The notes beneath the pieces are model-generated. The model saw nothing but the letters and a program-made list of their open reading frames with translations. It did not search any database and was not told the origin of the DNA. From Variovorax soli NBRC 106424 (lineage in GTDB: Bacteria > Pseudomonadota > Gammaproteobacteria > Burkholderiales > Burkholderiaceae_C): a stretch of DNA of 64,000 bases. How positions within the stretch are numbered: position 1 is the stretch's first letter; each line of letters starts with the position of its first letter. Position numbers and translations under genes: made by a program. The stretch lies in the NCBI RefSeq assembly GCF_001591385.1, contig NZ_BCUU01000001.1, forward strand, positions 87,395-151,394, in the 5' to 3' direction. Shown piece by piece: positions 1 through 8,452 of this stretch.

Positions 1-690
1 GCCGGTGTTCGGCCCCTGGTCGCCGTCGAGCAGGCGCTTGTGGTCCTGGCTGGTGGCCAGGGCCGTCACGTTCTTGCCGTCGCACATGACGATGAAGCTG
101 GCTTCCTCGCCCTGCAAGAACTCCTCGATGACCACCCGCGCGCCGCCGTCGTTGTGAGCCACGCCGAGCTTGTTGTCCAGCAGCATGAAGTCGATGGCCT
201 CGTGCGCCTCGGCCACGGTGGTGGCGACCACGACGCCCTTGCCCGCGGCCAGGCCGTCGGCCTTGACCACGATGGGCGCGCCCTTGGTGTCGACATAGGC
301 ATGCGCTGCGGCCGCGTCGGAAAAAGTCTCGTACGCCGCCGTCGGGATCTTGTGGCGCTTCATGAAGTCCTTGGAGAAGGCCTTCGAGCTTTCCAGCTGC
401 GCCGCCGCCTTGGTCGGTCCGAAGATGCGCATGCCGTGCGAGCGGAATTCATCCACCACGCCAGCCGCCAGCGGCCCTTCGGGGCCGACCACGGTGAGCG
501 CGATCTTTTCCTTCTGGGCCCATTCGCGCAGGGCCGCCGGCTCGGTGATGTCGATGCAGGTGTAGCGCGAATCGGTGGCCGTGCCGCCGTTGCCGGGAGC
601 CACATACACGCGGCTGACCCGATTGCCCTGGGCGAGGCGCCACGCCAGGGCGTGCTCCCGTCCGCCGGAGCCGATGACGAGTACCTTCAT
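1..690 (-). CDS. purD: Phosphoribosylamine--glycine ligase (N-terminal part, cut by window edge)
   Basis: GAR synthetase of de novo purine synthesis: joins phosphoribosylamine and glycine using ATP, in the cytoplasm. The 230 codons present start MKVLVIGSGGREHALAW, the family's nucleotide-binding N-terminus, and continue through VVGPEGPLAAG into the ATP-grasp domain with IVVKADGLAAGKGVVVA and EEFLQGEEAS. The frame stays open to base 1, so the C-terminal half lies outside the window. The ATG at 688-690 is the natural start. It follows yebC with 8 bases between them on the same strand, so the two are probably co-transcribed. Identification is firm; the gene is only partial because of the window edge. 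Confidence 0.96.
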   Translation of the reverse strand, partial: MKVLVIGSGGREHALAWRLAQGNRVSRVYVAPGNGGTATDSRYTCIDITEPAALREWAQKEKIALTVVGPEGPLAAGVVDEFRSHGMRIFGPTKAAAQLESSKAFSKDFMKRHKIPTAAYETFSDAAAAHAYVDTKGAPIVVKADGLAAGKGVVVATTVAEAHEAIDFMLLDNKLGVAHNDGGARVVIEEFLQGEEASFIVMCDGKNVTALATSQDHKRLLDGDQGPNTG

Positions 691-698
691 GCGTGGCC

Positions 699-1424
699 TT
701 ATTCGTCCAGGGACGCGTTGTGATAGACGTCCTGGACGTCGTCCAGGTCCTCCAGCGCGTCGAGCAGCTTCTGCATCTTGGCGGCGTCTTCGCCGGCGAT
801 GTCGATGGTGTTCTCGGCACGCATGGTCACTTCGGCCACGTCCGGCTTCAGGCCGGCGGCTTCCAGCGCGTTCTTCACGGCCTCGAAGTCGGCGGCGGCG
901 GTGATCACCTCGATGGCGCCGTCTTCGTCGGTGACCACGTCCTCGGCGCCGGCTTCCAGCGCCACTTCCATCACCTTGTCCTCGCTGGTGCCCGGCGCGA
1001 AGATGAGCTGGCCGCAATGCTTGAACTGGAAGGCCACCGAACCCTCGGTGCCCATGTTGCCGCCGTGCTTGGAGAACACGTGGCGCACCTCGGCCACGGT
1101 GCGCACCCGGTTGTCGGTCATCGTGTCCACGATGATCGCGGCGCCGCCGATGCCGTAGCCTTCGTAGCGGATTTCCTCATAGGTCACGCCTTCGAGGTTG
1201 CCGGTGGCCTTGTCGATGTTGCGCTTGATGGTGTCGGCAGGCAGGTTGACCGCCTTGGCCTTGTCGACCGCCAGACGCAGCCGGGGGTTGGCGCTGAGGT
1301 CGCCGCCGCCCGCCTTGGCCGCCACCATGATTTCACGGATCGCGCGGGTCCAGAGCTTGCCGCGTTTTTCGTCCTGACGGCCTTTTCTGTGCTGGATATT
1401 CGCCCATTTGCTGTGTCCGGCCAT
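699..1424 (-). CDS. yebC: YebC/PmpR family DNA-binding regulatory protein
   Basis: 241 residues, the normal family length, beginning [18 protein letters not shown], which is the family signature. Known members are cytoplasmic and either bind DNA as regulators (PmpR-type) or act in translation of difficult proline stretches; the sequence cannot decide which role applies. Acidic three-domain proteins of this family show the conserved [16 protein letters not shown] and [16 protein letters not shown] motifs, both present. It lies directly upstream of purD in the same direction (8-base gap), an arrangement that suggests a yebC-purD transcript. Its start is about 120 bases from the divergently transcribed pigment-locus methyltransferase, so the locus boundary falls here. 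Confidence 0.95.
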   Translation of the reverse strand: MAGHSKWANIQHRKGRQDEKRGKLWTRAIREIMVAAKAGGGDLSANPRLRLAVDKAKAVNLPADTIKRNIDKATGNLEGVTYEEIRYEGYGIGGAAIIVDTMTDNRVRTVAEVRHVFSKHGGNMGTEGSVAFQFKHCGQLIFAPGTSEDKVMEVALEAGAEDVVTDEDGAIEVITAAADFEAVKNALEAAGLKPDVAEVTMRAENTIDIAGEDAAKMQKLLDALEDLDDVQDVYHNASLDE

Positions 1425-1545
1425 AGGTCTTTCTCTCGATCTCTCTCAATAGTCAAAGCAGACCGCCATCTTACTGTCCGCAGCCCCCGGCAAGGCCGCG
1501 CGGCACCGCGTTTTTCACCATGTGCTTTTGAGCATAATCGGGCCG

Positions 1546-2316
1546 ATGACGTCATCGCCCACCGACGCAGGTCGAAGCCCTCCGGCCCTTGCCCCGCACA
1601 CGCCCCTGGCCGGCTACTACAAGGACGAGGTCGAGCACCGCGCCTACCTCCAGAAGATCTTCGACGACACCGCCCCCGACTACGAACGCATCGAGAACGT
1701 GCTGGCCTTCGGCTCCGGGCGCTGGTACCGGCGCCAGGCATTGCTGCGTGCCGGCCTGGCCGCGGGCGCCGAAGTGCTCGACGTGGGCATCGGCACCGGC
1801 ATGGTGGCCACCGAGGCCCTGCGCATCATCGGCCCGGGCGGCCGCCTGGTGGGCGTGGACCCCAGCCCCGGCATGATGGGCCAGGTGCACCTGCCCGGCG
1901 TGGAGCTGGTCCAGGGCATGGCCGAAGCCCTGCCCCGGCCCGACGCCAGCTGCGATTTCCTGAGCATGGGCTATGCACTGCGCCACATCGGCGACGTGAC
2001 GGCCGCCTTTGCCGAATTCCACCGCGTGCTGCGGCCCGGCGGCCGGCTGGCGGTGCTCGAGATCACCAAGCCCCGCGGCGCCCTCGGCACCGCCGCCCTC
2101 AAGGCCTACATGCGCAGCGTGGTGCCGATCATTGCCCGCTTCACCGCCCGCAAGGCGTCATCACCCGAACTCTGGCGCTACTACTGGGACACCATCGAGG
2201 CCTGTATCGCCCCCGAGACAGTCCTGCAGGCGCTGCGCGACGCCGGCTTCGTGAACGTGCAGCAGCGGCTGGAGCTGGGCATCTTTTCCGAATTCACGGC
2301 GAGCAAGGCGCAGTGA
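1546..2316 (+). CDS. UbiE/MenG-like SAM-dependent methyltransferase of the pigment locus
   Basis: Class I SAM methyltransferase, 256 residues from the ATG at 1546 (a GTG at 1522 is also in frame but adds an unlikely leader). SAM-binding motif I VLDVGIGTG is at about residues 77-85, followed by VGVDPSPGMM and a LRPGGRLAVLEITKP stretch that resembles the UbiE/COQ5 group. It opens the plus-strand arm of the aryl-polyene-type locus, and its stop overlaps the GTG of the chorismatase gene, implying translational coupling. The likely job is methylation of the aryl head or a precursor, by analogy with other aryl polyenes; this is inference. A ubiquinone role is possible but less likely given the neighbours. 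Confidence 0.85.
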   Translation: MTSSPTDAGRSPPALAPHTPLAGYYKDEVEHRAYLQKIFDDTAPDYERIENVLAFGSGRWYRRQALLRAGLAAGAEVLDVGIGTGMVATEALRIIGPGGRLVGVDPSPGMMGQVHLPGVELVQGMAEALPRPDASCDFLSMGYALRHIGDVTAAFAEFHRVLRPGGRLAVLEITKPRGALGTAALKAYMRSVVPIIARFTARKASSPELWRYYWDTIEACIAPETVLQALRDAGFVNVQQRLELGIFSEFTASKAQ

Positions 2317-3338
2317 GGATCGGCACGCCCGTGGCTGCATCGGCGCTGACTGTCGAGCGCACGCCCCTGCAAAGTACGCTGCGCACCGGCGCGTTCGCGC
2401 ATCCTCCGCTGGGCGCGTTGGCCTATGGCGAATCCAGCGAAGCAGCCTGGATGAGCGGCGTCAATGCGCCCATCCTGCTCGGGCAGGCACCCCAGGCCGA
2501 CCTGCTGCTCGCCGGCGCACGCGTCGACACGGGCCGAAGCGGCGCCGTGCGCTGGCGCACCGACGGCCGCTGGGCCTTCGGCACCGTCGACCTGCCCGAA
2601 GACGGCAAGGGGCTCGAATCGACCGCCGACGCCGCCTATCGCGACCTGTTCCAGGCGCTGCAGGACACCGGATGCCCGCACCTGCTGCGCATCTGGAACT
2701 ACCTGCCGCGCATCAACGAAGACGGCGGCGGGCTGGAGCGCTACCGCCAGTTCAACATGGGCCGCCAGCAAGCCTTCATCGACGCCGGGCAGGCAATCTA
2801 CGAAGGCTCGCCGGCCGCCTGCGCGCTGGGTGCGCAACGCGGCGGCCTGGCGATCCGCTTCCTGGCCGGCCAGGCGGCGCCGCTGGCCATCGAGAATCCG
2901 CGCCAGGTGTCGGCCTACCGCTATCCCCGTGACTACGGGCCGCGCCCGCCCACCTTCTCCCGCGCAGCACTGGCGGACATCGGCGCCGGCCAACTGGCCC
3001 TGCTCATCTCGGGCACGGCCAGCATCGTCGGCCATGCCACGGTGCACCTGGGCGACGTCGCCGAACAGACGCGCGAGACCTTGCGCAACCTGGACGCGGT
3101 GGTCGAGGCCGCCAACCAGCGCTGCAACGCCGGCTTCGATGTGGGCGGACTGCACGGGGTGGTCTATGTCCGCCACCCCGCAGATGCGCCACGCGTGCGG
3201 GACGTGCTTTCCGACACCCTGGGTGCCGACGCCCCGTTCCTGCGGCATGCCGTCTTCCTGCAAGCCGACATCTGCCGCCAGGACCTGCTGGTCGAGATCG
3301 AGGCCCATGCCGTCGCCCGCGGCGCACTGAAGGCATAG
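2313..3338 (+). CDS. Chorismatase, XanB2/Hyg5-like hydroxybenzoate synthase
   Basis: Converts chorismate to 3-hydroxybenzoate (and, in XanB2, also 4-hydroxybenzoate) plus pyruvate, supplying the aryl starter of xanthomonadin-type pigments. 341 residues from a GTG at 2313 that overlaps the upstream TGA; the reading frame is open far upstream but only this part is coding. Family landmarks are visible: LRIWNYLPRINEDGGG around residue 129, then YRQFNMGRQQAF, PAACALG, RQVSAYRYPRDYGPRPP and LISGTASIVGHATVHLGD. It sits between a methyltransferase and a PlsC-type acyltransferase, all facing the same way. The chorismatase family is clear; the exact isomer made (3- versus 4-hydroxybenzoate) is not readable by eye. 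Confidence 0.9.
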   Translation: MRIGTPVAASALTVERTPLQSTLRTGAFAHPPLGALAYGESSEAAWMSGVNAPILLGQAPQADLLLAGARVDTGRSGAVRWRTDGRWAFGTVDLPEDGKGLESTADAAYRDLFQALQDTGCPHLLRIWNYLPRINEDGGGLERYRQFNMGRQQAFIDAGQAIYEGSPAACALGAQRGGLAIRFLAGQAAPLAIENPRQVSAYRYPRDYGPRPPTFSRAALADIGAGQLALLISGTASIVGHATVHLGDVAEQTRETLRNLDAVVEAANQRCNAGFDVGGLHGVVYVRHPADAPRVRDVLSDTLGADAPFLRHAVFLQADICRQDLLVEIEAHAVARGALKA

Positions 3339-3354
3339 GCACTGCACCTCGCGC

Positions 3355-4155
3355 ATGAAGCGTCTTCTTCGCAGGGCACAGCCCTTTCTCCTGGCGCCGC
3401 CGCTCTATGCGCTGCTGATCGCGCTCGGCTTCGTGTCGCTGCTGTGGAACCTGCTGGCGCTGCCGCTGCGCGTGTTGCTGCCGCAGGCGTTGGGCCGCAG
3501 GCTCGGGCGCGCCGTCATCGCGCACTCCTACCGGCTGTTCTGGGCCGCGGCCTCCGCCAGCGGAATGATGCGGGTGGATGCGTCCTGCCTGGACGTGCTC
3601 AAGGACGAGCGGGGCCTCATCATCGTCGCCAACCATCCCACCATGCTCGACGCCCTGCTGCTGGTGGCACGACTGCCGCGCAGCGCCTGCATCATGAAGG
3701 CCGACCTGATGCGCAACGTTTTTCTCGGCGCGGGTGCCAGGCTGGCGTGCTACATCCCCAACGATTCGGCCCGCGCCATGATCCGCCTGGCTGTGCAAGA
3801 CCTGCGCCATGGCGGGCAACTGGTGATCTTCCCCGAAGGCACACGCACCGAAACGCCGCCGCTCGATCCTTTCCGGCCCGGCGTCACACTCATCGCCAAG
3901 CTGGCCAAGGCACCGATCCAGACCGTCTACATCGAGACCGACACGCCCTACCTGCGAAAAGGCTGGCCCATCTGGCGCGTGCCGCCGCTGCCCATCCGCG
4001 TCAAGCTGCGACTGGGCCGGCGTTTCGCGCCGCATGCCGACAGCGAAGCGCTGCTGCGCGAGCTTGAACAGTACTATCAGGGCCCCTTGAAAGAAGAGCG
4101 CGCCTCCGACGCGACAGCTGCATGCACGAGCCATCGCGCACCCACCTTGTCCTGA
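3355..4155 (+). CDS. PlsC-type acyltransferase of the pigment locus
   Basis: Membrane-associated 1-acylglycerol-3-phosphate-type acyltransferase, 266 residues. The catalytic block NHPTMLD (NHx4D) lies at about residues 93-99 and the substrate-binding block FPEGTRT at about 159-165. A hydrophobic N-terminal segment (residues 10-42) should anchor it in the inner membrane. Aryl-polyene and xanthomonadin clusters carry such enzymes, thought to attach the polyene carboxylate to a lipid or sugar carrier; here that role is inferred from position. Its last 34 bases overlap the downstream glycosyltransferase gene in another frame, so the two are translationally linked. A housekeeping PlsC function cannot be excluded, but the operon context argues against it. 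Confidence 0.88.
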   Translation: MKRLLRRAQPFLLAPPLYALLIALGFVSLLWNLLALPLRVLLPQALGRRLGRAVIAHSYRLFWAAASASGMMRVDASCLDVLKDERGLIIVANHPTMLDALLLVARLPRSACIMKADLMRNVFLGAGARLACYIPNDSARAMIRLAVQDLRHGGQLVIFPEGTRTETPPLDPFRPGVTLIAKLAKAPIQTVYIETDTPYLRKGWPIWRVPPLPIRVKLRLGRRFAPHADSEALLRELEQYYQGPLKEERASDATAACTSHRAPTLS

Positions 4156-4898
4156 TTCCCAGCTACAACACCGGCGAACGCCTGTTTTCCACCGTGGCCG
4201 CGGCGCGCGCGCAGTGGAGCCCCGTGTGGGTGGTGATCGACGGCAGCACCGATGGCACCGGCGAGCGCCTGCAGGCCCTGGCCGCCACCGACCCCGGCCT
4301 GCGCGTGTTCGTGCTGCCCACCAACCAGGGCAAGGGTGCGGCCGTGCTGCACGGCCTGCGGCAGGCGCGCGCGCAAGGCTTCACGCACGCCCTCACCATG
4401 GATTCGGACGGGCAGCATCCGGCCGATCTCATCCCTTCGTTCATGGCGCGCTCGCAGGCCAGGCCCGAGGCCATGGTGCTGGGCAAGCCCGTGTTCGATG
4501 CCAGCGCACCGCTGCTGCGCGTGCGCGGCCGGCGCATTTCCAATAGCTGGACGGAACTCGAAACCCTGTTCGCCGGCATCGGCGATTCGCTCTACGGGTT
4601 TCGGGTCTACCCCATCGCGCCGCTCATCGCGGTCATGCAGGGCCAGCCCTGGATGCGCCGCTTCGACTTCGACACCGAAGCCGTGGTGCGCCTGGCCTGG
4701 CGCGGCGTCAAGCCGATCAACATCGACGCGCCGGTGAAGTACCTCAGCGCCGAGGAAGGCGGCGTCTCGCACTTCAACTATGTGCGCGACAACGTGCTGC
4801 TCACCTGGATGCACACGCGGCTGATGCTCGAGTTCGGGCTTCGGCTGCCGCTGCTGATCTCGCGTCGGCTGCGCAAGGCGCCGCCGTTCCAGCCCTGA
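4122..4898 (+). CDS. Family 2 glycosyltransferase of the pigment locus
   Basis: GT-A fold glycosyltransferase, 258 residues, with VLIPSYNTGE at the N-terminus, VVIDGSTDGTGE, and the metal-binding DxD-type motif MDSDGQHP at residues 93-100. It lacks the multi-spanning C-terminus of dolichol-phosphate mannosyltransferase relatives and ends soon after a basic SRRLRKAPPF tail. It starts inside the acyltransferase gene (34-base overlap) and ends the plus-strand arm of the locus. Aryl-polyene clusters often contain a glycosyltransferase, sometimes fused to an acyltransferase; here the two are separate overlapping genes. The sugar donor and acceptor are unknown. It converges on the AraC-type gene with only 25 bases between. 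Confidence 0.87.
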   Translation: MHEPSRTHLVLIPSYNTGERLFSTVAAARAQWSPVWVVIDGSTDGTGERLQALAATDPGLRVFVLPTNQGKGAAVLHGLRQARAQGFTHALTMDSDGQHPADLIPSFMARSQARPEAMVLGKPVFDASAPLLRVRGRRISNSWTELETLFAGIGDSLYGFRVYPIAPLIAVMQGQPWMRRFDFDTEAVVRLAWRGVKPINIDAPVKYLSAEEGGVSHFNYVRDNVLLTWMHTRLMLEFGLRLPLLISRRLRKAPPFQP

Positions 4899-4923
4899 AA
4901 AGCTGCGAACGAGGGGACTCCCT

Positions 4924-5952
4924 TCACCCAGGCGGCTTGCCGGCAGGCGCCATCGTCACTCCGGCTCGCCGACTCGCCTCCTGCCGCAGGTAGGCCGATG
5001 GCGACAAGCCCGACCAGCGGCTGAACGCCCTCGAAAATTCCTTGCCCGATTCGTAGCCTGCGTCCTCGGCGATGCGCACCAGCGGCATGGTGCCGGCCTC
5101 CATGGCCTGTGCAGCCACGGCCATGCGGTGCGCAGTGAGATAGCTGATCGGCGTGACCCCCACCAGATCCTTGAATCGCTCGGCGAAGCGCGTGCGAGAC
5201 AAGCCTGCCTCGCCGGCGAGCGTGGCGACGCTCCAGGCCTGCCCCGGCGCACGGTGCATGGCCATGAGCGCGCGCGCGATGTTCGGATCGCCAAGACCGC
5301 GCAGCCAGCCTCCGCTTTCGCGGTTCCGTGCGGGCAGATGGGCCCGCAGCAGGTTCACCAGCAGCAGTTCGCCCATTCGTGCGGCGGACAGCCGCCAGCC
5401 GGCGCGGCGTTCGAGCGTTTCCTCCACCAGGCCCTGCATCGTCTGCCCGAGCACGCCGGCCATCGGCAGGTCCGCCTCGCGCATGCGAATGAACGGCGGC
5501 AGAACGCTCAGCACGACATGGCGGCAGTAGGCCGAGAACCAGATCTGCGCGGAGAACATCTCGGTCATCTCGCCGCCACCGCCGTGCTCGAAGACCAGCG
5601 GGTTCTCGTCACGGGGACCGCGCGCGTGGCGAGCGATCATGTCGGCGAACGGCGTGGTGCGGGCGCCGGGCGCGCTGACCAGGCGATGCGGCACGCCGGG
5701 CCGCATCATGACGAGATCGCCGGGCTCGATGCGCATGGGCGGCATGCCTTCGATCTCCAGCCAATAGGAGGCGCGCCGCGCGAGCCGGATCATCGCGCCC
5801 GGCACGCCGTCCGAGGACAGGCCCCACGGCTCGCTGAGCGAGAAACGCGCCGTCACCGCATGCTCGGACCGGCAGATGGCCAGCACCTCGCTCAGGACAT
5901 CCACGGCGTTGGATTCGTGCTCCTCTGATGGGGCTGGACGAATGGCGGTCAT
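4924..5952 (-). CDS. AraC-family transcriptional regulator with cupin N-terminus
   Basis: 342 residues from the ATG at 5950-5952; an upstream in-frame extension was rejected because MTAIRPAPS fits a natural start. The N-terminal half looks like the cupin ligand-binding domain of one AraC subgroup (GDLVMMRPGVPHRL, around residue 80-95). The C-terminal 100 residues hold two helix-turn-helix units, with WSVATLAGEAGLSRTRFAERF and IAEDAGYESGKEFSRAFSRW as the recognition regions. It is divergent from the flavin monooxygenase gene across 127 bases and probably controls it. Together the pair interrupts the otherwise two-armed pigment locus. The effector is unknown; an aromatic acid would make sense but is only inference. 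Confidence 0.9.
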   Translation of the reverse strand: MTAIRPAPSEEHESNAVDVLSEVLAICRSEHAVTARFSLSEPWGLSSDGVPGAMIRLARRASYWLEIEGMPPMRIEPGDLVMMRPGVPHRLVSAPGARTTPFADMIARHARGPRDENPLVFEHGGGGEMTEMFSAQIWFSAYCRHVVLSVLPPFIRMREADLPMAGVLGQTMQGLVEETLERRAGWRLSAARMGELLLVNLLRAHLPARNRESGGWLRGLGDPNIARALMAMHRAPGQAWSVATLAGEAGLSRTRFAERFKDLVGVTPISYLTAHRMAVAAQAMEAGTMPLVRIAEDAGYESGKEFSRAFSRWSGLSPSAYLRQEASRRAGVTMAPAGKPPG

Positions 5953-6079
5953 AACGGGGGCCCCGGCGGTTGAACGCGAAGGGGCCTGCTTGAAGAATCC
6001 AGGCTCACTCCTGCGGCGGTGAGGCGTTTCGATGATACCCACCGCCGGCCAGCCGATTGCACCTGAAGAAAGAAGCGAA

Positions 6080-7234
6080 ATGAACACCAAGCCTCAAGCC
6101 GGCCGATTGACCATCGGCATCGCAGGCGCCGGCATCGGCGGCCTGGCCGCCGCCATCGCGCTGCGCCGCGCCGGACACGACGTGATCGTGTTCGAGCAAG
6201 CCAGGCAGTTCGCGCGCGTGGGCGCCGACATCAACCTCACGCCCAACGCAGTGCGCGCGCTCGACGGCCTGGGCGTGGGCGAAGCCGCCCGGGTGACGGC
6301 CGCGCGCCCCACGCACCGCATCAGCCGCAGCTACGACAGCGGCGAAGAAACATCGCGCCTGGAAATGGCGGAAACCGCCGAGCAGAAGTACGGCGCGCCG
6401 CAGCTGACCATCCACCGCGCCGACCTGCTCGCGGCGCTCACCGAAGCCGTGCCCGCCGAGTGCATCCAGCTGGGCCGGCGCGTGCAGGCCATCGCCCAGG
6501 ATGCGCAGGGCGTCACGGTGCGATTCGAAGAAGGCGACGAGATGCGCGTGGACGCCTTGCTGGGCGCCGACGGCATCCACTCGGCCGTGCGCACCGCCAT
6601 GTTCGGCGCCGAGAGCCCGCGCTTCACCGGCATCGTGGCCTACCGCGCCGTGGTGCCGGCCACCAGCGTGGCGGGGGTGCCCAACCTGGGCGCCTTCACC
6701 AAGTGGTGGGGCCCCAATCCGCAGAGCCAGATCGTCACCTTCCCGCTCAACCGCGGCAAGGACATCTTCATCTTCGCCACCACCGCACAAGACAGCTGGC
6801 ACCTGGAGTCGTGGACCGCGCCGGGCAGCGTGGAGGAGCTGCGCGCCCAGTACGCCGACTACCACCCCGAGGCACGCGCCCTCCTCGATGCCTGCGACAC
6901 GGTGCTCAAGACCGCCCTGTACGAGCGCGATCCGATGCCGGCGTGGACCCAGCGACGCCTCGCGCTGCTGGGCGACGCCGCCCATCCGATGCTGCCTTTC
7001 ATGGCCCAAGGCGCGGGCATGGCCATCGAGGATGCGGTGGTGTTGGCGCGTCACCTGGAGGGTGCGAGCACCCTGACCGTGAGCGCTGCGCTGGAGCGCT
7101 ATGCCGCGGCCCGCATGGAACGCGCCGCCAAGGTGCAACTGGGGTCGCGCGGCAACAACTGGCTGCGCGAGGGCGGCAACGCGGACTGGGTCTACGGCTA
7201 CGACGCCTGGACCGTGCCCCTGGCATCGCAATAG
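6080..7234 (+). CDS. FAD-dependent aromatic hydroxylase (salicylate/hydroxynicotinate hydroxylase-like)
   Basis: Class A flavoprotein monooxygenase using NAD(P)H and O2 to hydroxylate an aromatic acid. 384 residues from the ATG at 6080, preceded by a purine-rich ribosome-binding stretch. The FAD-binding GxGxxG motif GAGIGGLAAA is near residues 16-25, the DG-type motif GADGIHSAVR is mid-protein, and the second flavin motif GDAAHPMLPFMAQGAG starts near residue 298. The C-terminal WVYGYDAW resembles salicylate and 6-hydroxynicotinate hydroxylases. It is paired with the divergent AraC-type gene. The chorismatase 3 kb away would make a hydroxybenzoate, so a tailoring or catabolic link is plausible, but the substrate cannot be read from sequence. 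Confidence 0.88.
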   Translation: MNTKPQAGRLTIGIAGAGIGGLAAAIALRRAGHDVIVFEQARQFARVGADINLTPNAVRALDGLGVGEAARVTAARPTHRISRSYDSGEETSRLEMAETAEQKYGAPQLTIHRADLLAALTEAVPAECIQLGRRVQAIAQDAQGVTVRFEEGDEMRVDALLGADGIHSAVRTAMFGAESPRFTGIVAYRAVVPATSVAGVPNLGAFTKWWGPNPQSQIVTFPLNRGKDIFIFATTAQDSWHLESWTAPGSVEELRAQYADYHPEARALLDACDTVLKTALYERDPMPAWTQRRLALLGDAAHPMLPFMAQGAGMAIEDAVVLARHLEGASTLTVSAALERYAAARMERAAKVQLGSRGNNWLREGGNADWVYGYDAWTVPLASQ

Positions 7235-7253
7235 ACGCCGCGCCCGGCAGGGT

Positions 7254-7985
7254 TCAGATCATTCCGCCGTTGACCGAGATCACCTGCCCGGTGATGTAGC
7301 CCGCCTCGTCGCTGGCCAGGAAGGCGGCCAGCGCCGCCACTTCCTCGGGCGTGCCGGCGCGCTTGCTGGGCACCATCTGGTCGATCAGCGCCTTGTCGAA
7401 CACCGCATCCGCCATGGGCGAGGCGATGATGCCGGGCGCGATCGCGTTTACCGTGACGCCGCGCGCCGCCACTTCCAGCGACAGCGACTTGGTGGCGCTG
7501 TTGATCGCTCCCTTGGCCGCCGAGTAGTTCACCTGCCCCCGATTGCCGGTGAGCGAGGCCACGGACGACACGTTGATGATGCGACCCCAGCGGGTGCGCA
7601 GCATGGGCAGCAGCAGAGGCTGCGTCACGCGGAAAAAGCCGTTGAGCGAGACGTCGATCACCTTGTGCCACTGCTCGGCGCGCATGCCGGGCAGCACGGC
7701 GTCGTCGTGCACGCCGGCGTTGTTGACCAGGATCTGCACCGGCCCGCCGGCCAGGATCTTCTCGCAGGCCTGCGCGCAGGCTTCGTCGCTGCGCAGGTCG
7801 AACACATGGCATTCGGCAGTGCCGCCCGCCTTGACGATGTCGTCGGCCAAGGCCTGCACCGACTCGGGCCTCGAGTTGGCGTGCAGCAAGACCGTGGCGC
7901 CGCCTGCCGCCAGCCGCCGTGCCATGGCCTGGCCCAGCGCGCCGCTGGCGCCGGTGATGAGTGCGCGTTTTCCGTTCCAGCTCAT
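7254..7985 (-). CDS. 3-oxoacyl-ACP reductase (FabG-like SDR) of the pigment locus
   Basis: Short-chain dehydrogenase, 243 residues, that should reduce the beta-keto group of the growing polyene on the ACP with NADPH. The nucleotide-binding TGASGALG is at residues 11-18, NNAG at 88-91, and the catalytic Asn115, Ser141, Tyr154, Lys158 are in place (NVSSVAS, NYSAAKGA). The C-terminus SVNGGMI is typical of FabG. It is the last gene of the ten-gene minus-strand operon, overlapping the dehydratase gene by 4 bases. It corresponds to ApeQ-type reductases of aryl-polyene clusters. A general fatty-acid FabG role is less likely because of the tight coupling to the locus. Confidence 0.93.
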   Translation of the reverse strand: MSWNGKRALITGASGALGQAMARRLAAGGATVLLHANSRPESVQALADDIVKAGGTAECHVFDLRSDEACAQACEKILAGGPVQILVNNAGVHDDAVLPGMRAEQWHKVIDVSLNGFFRVTQPLLLPMLRTRWGRIINVSSVASLTGNRGQVNYSAAKGAINSATKSLSLEVAARGVTVNAIAPGIIASPMADAVFDKALIDQMVPSKRAGTPEEVAALAAFLASDEAGYITGQVISVNGGMI

Positions 7986-8452
7986 TGCGTGCCTTCCATG
8001 GATGCGAGGGGCGTGTTCAACACCACCACGGCCCGCCCCTGCGCCAGCGGGCGGCCGTCGGCGCCCTGCACGCTGAATTCGTAGAGGACCTGTCGTTCGT
8101 CGCCCGACAGGCGATGGGCATGCACCTGCATCGCGCCCTCGACCTGGTCGAGCCGGTCGACGCCGAAGCGGACGGTGCGGACGCTGGCGAGGTAGCCGGC
8201 CGAAGGCGCCTGCCCCGCACTGGCCGTGAGGCCGCCGTGCAATGCCATGGCCTGCGCCGCGTACTCGATGGCATTGGGCGCCAGCAGGCCGCTGGCGGTG
8301 CGCAAGGGGTTGCCGGCGTCGCGGTGCGTCGTGGTGCTGCAATGGATGCGCTGCGCATCCCAGCTTTCGAGCTTTTCCAGCAGGCACATGCTGCCGCGAT
8401 GCGGAATGCGCTCGGCGATACCGGCGCGGTCGAGTGTCTGCACTGTGCTCAT
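7982..8452 (-). CDS. Hotdog-fold 3-hydroxyacyl-ACP dehydratase (ApeP-like)
   Basis: 156 residues. The start of the protein carries RIPHRGSMCLLEKLE, where PHR supplies the putative catalytic histidine (His18), and APNAIEYAAQAMA supplies the putative acidic partner (Glu63). This is the pattern of the small dehydratases in aryl-polyene clusters, which remove water from the 3-hydroxyacyl intermediate and leave a conjugated double bond. It overlaps the methyltransferase gene upstream and the ketoreductase gene downstream by 4 bases each, so the three are translationally coupled. A second dehydratase-like domain sits at the end of the AMP-ligase gene of the same operon. Confidence 0.85.
   Translation of the reverse strand: MSTVQTLDRAGIAERIPHRGSMCLLEKLESWDAQRIHCSTTTHRDAGNPLRTASGLLAPNAIEYAAQAMALHGGLTASAGQAPSAGYLASVRTVRFGVDRLDQVEGAMQVHAHRLSGDERQVLYEFSVQGADGRPLAQGRAVVVLNTPLASMEGTQ

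Noticed and set aside
693..2312. Long open frame in phase with the chorismatase, reaching back to 693
   Set aside because: Only the part from 2313 matches a protein family; the upstream part overlaps yebC and the methyltransferase and has no family signature, so it is a GC-rich frame artefact.
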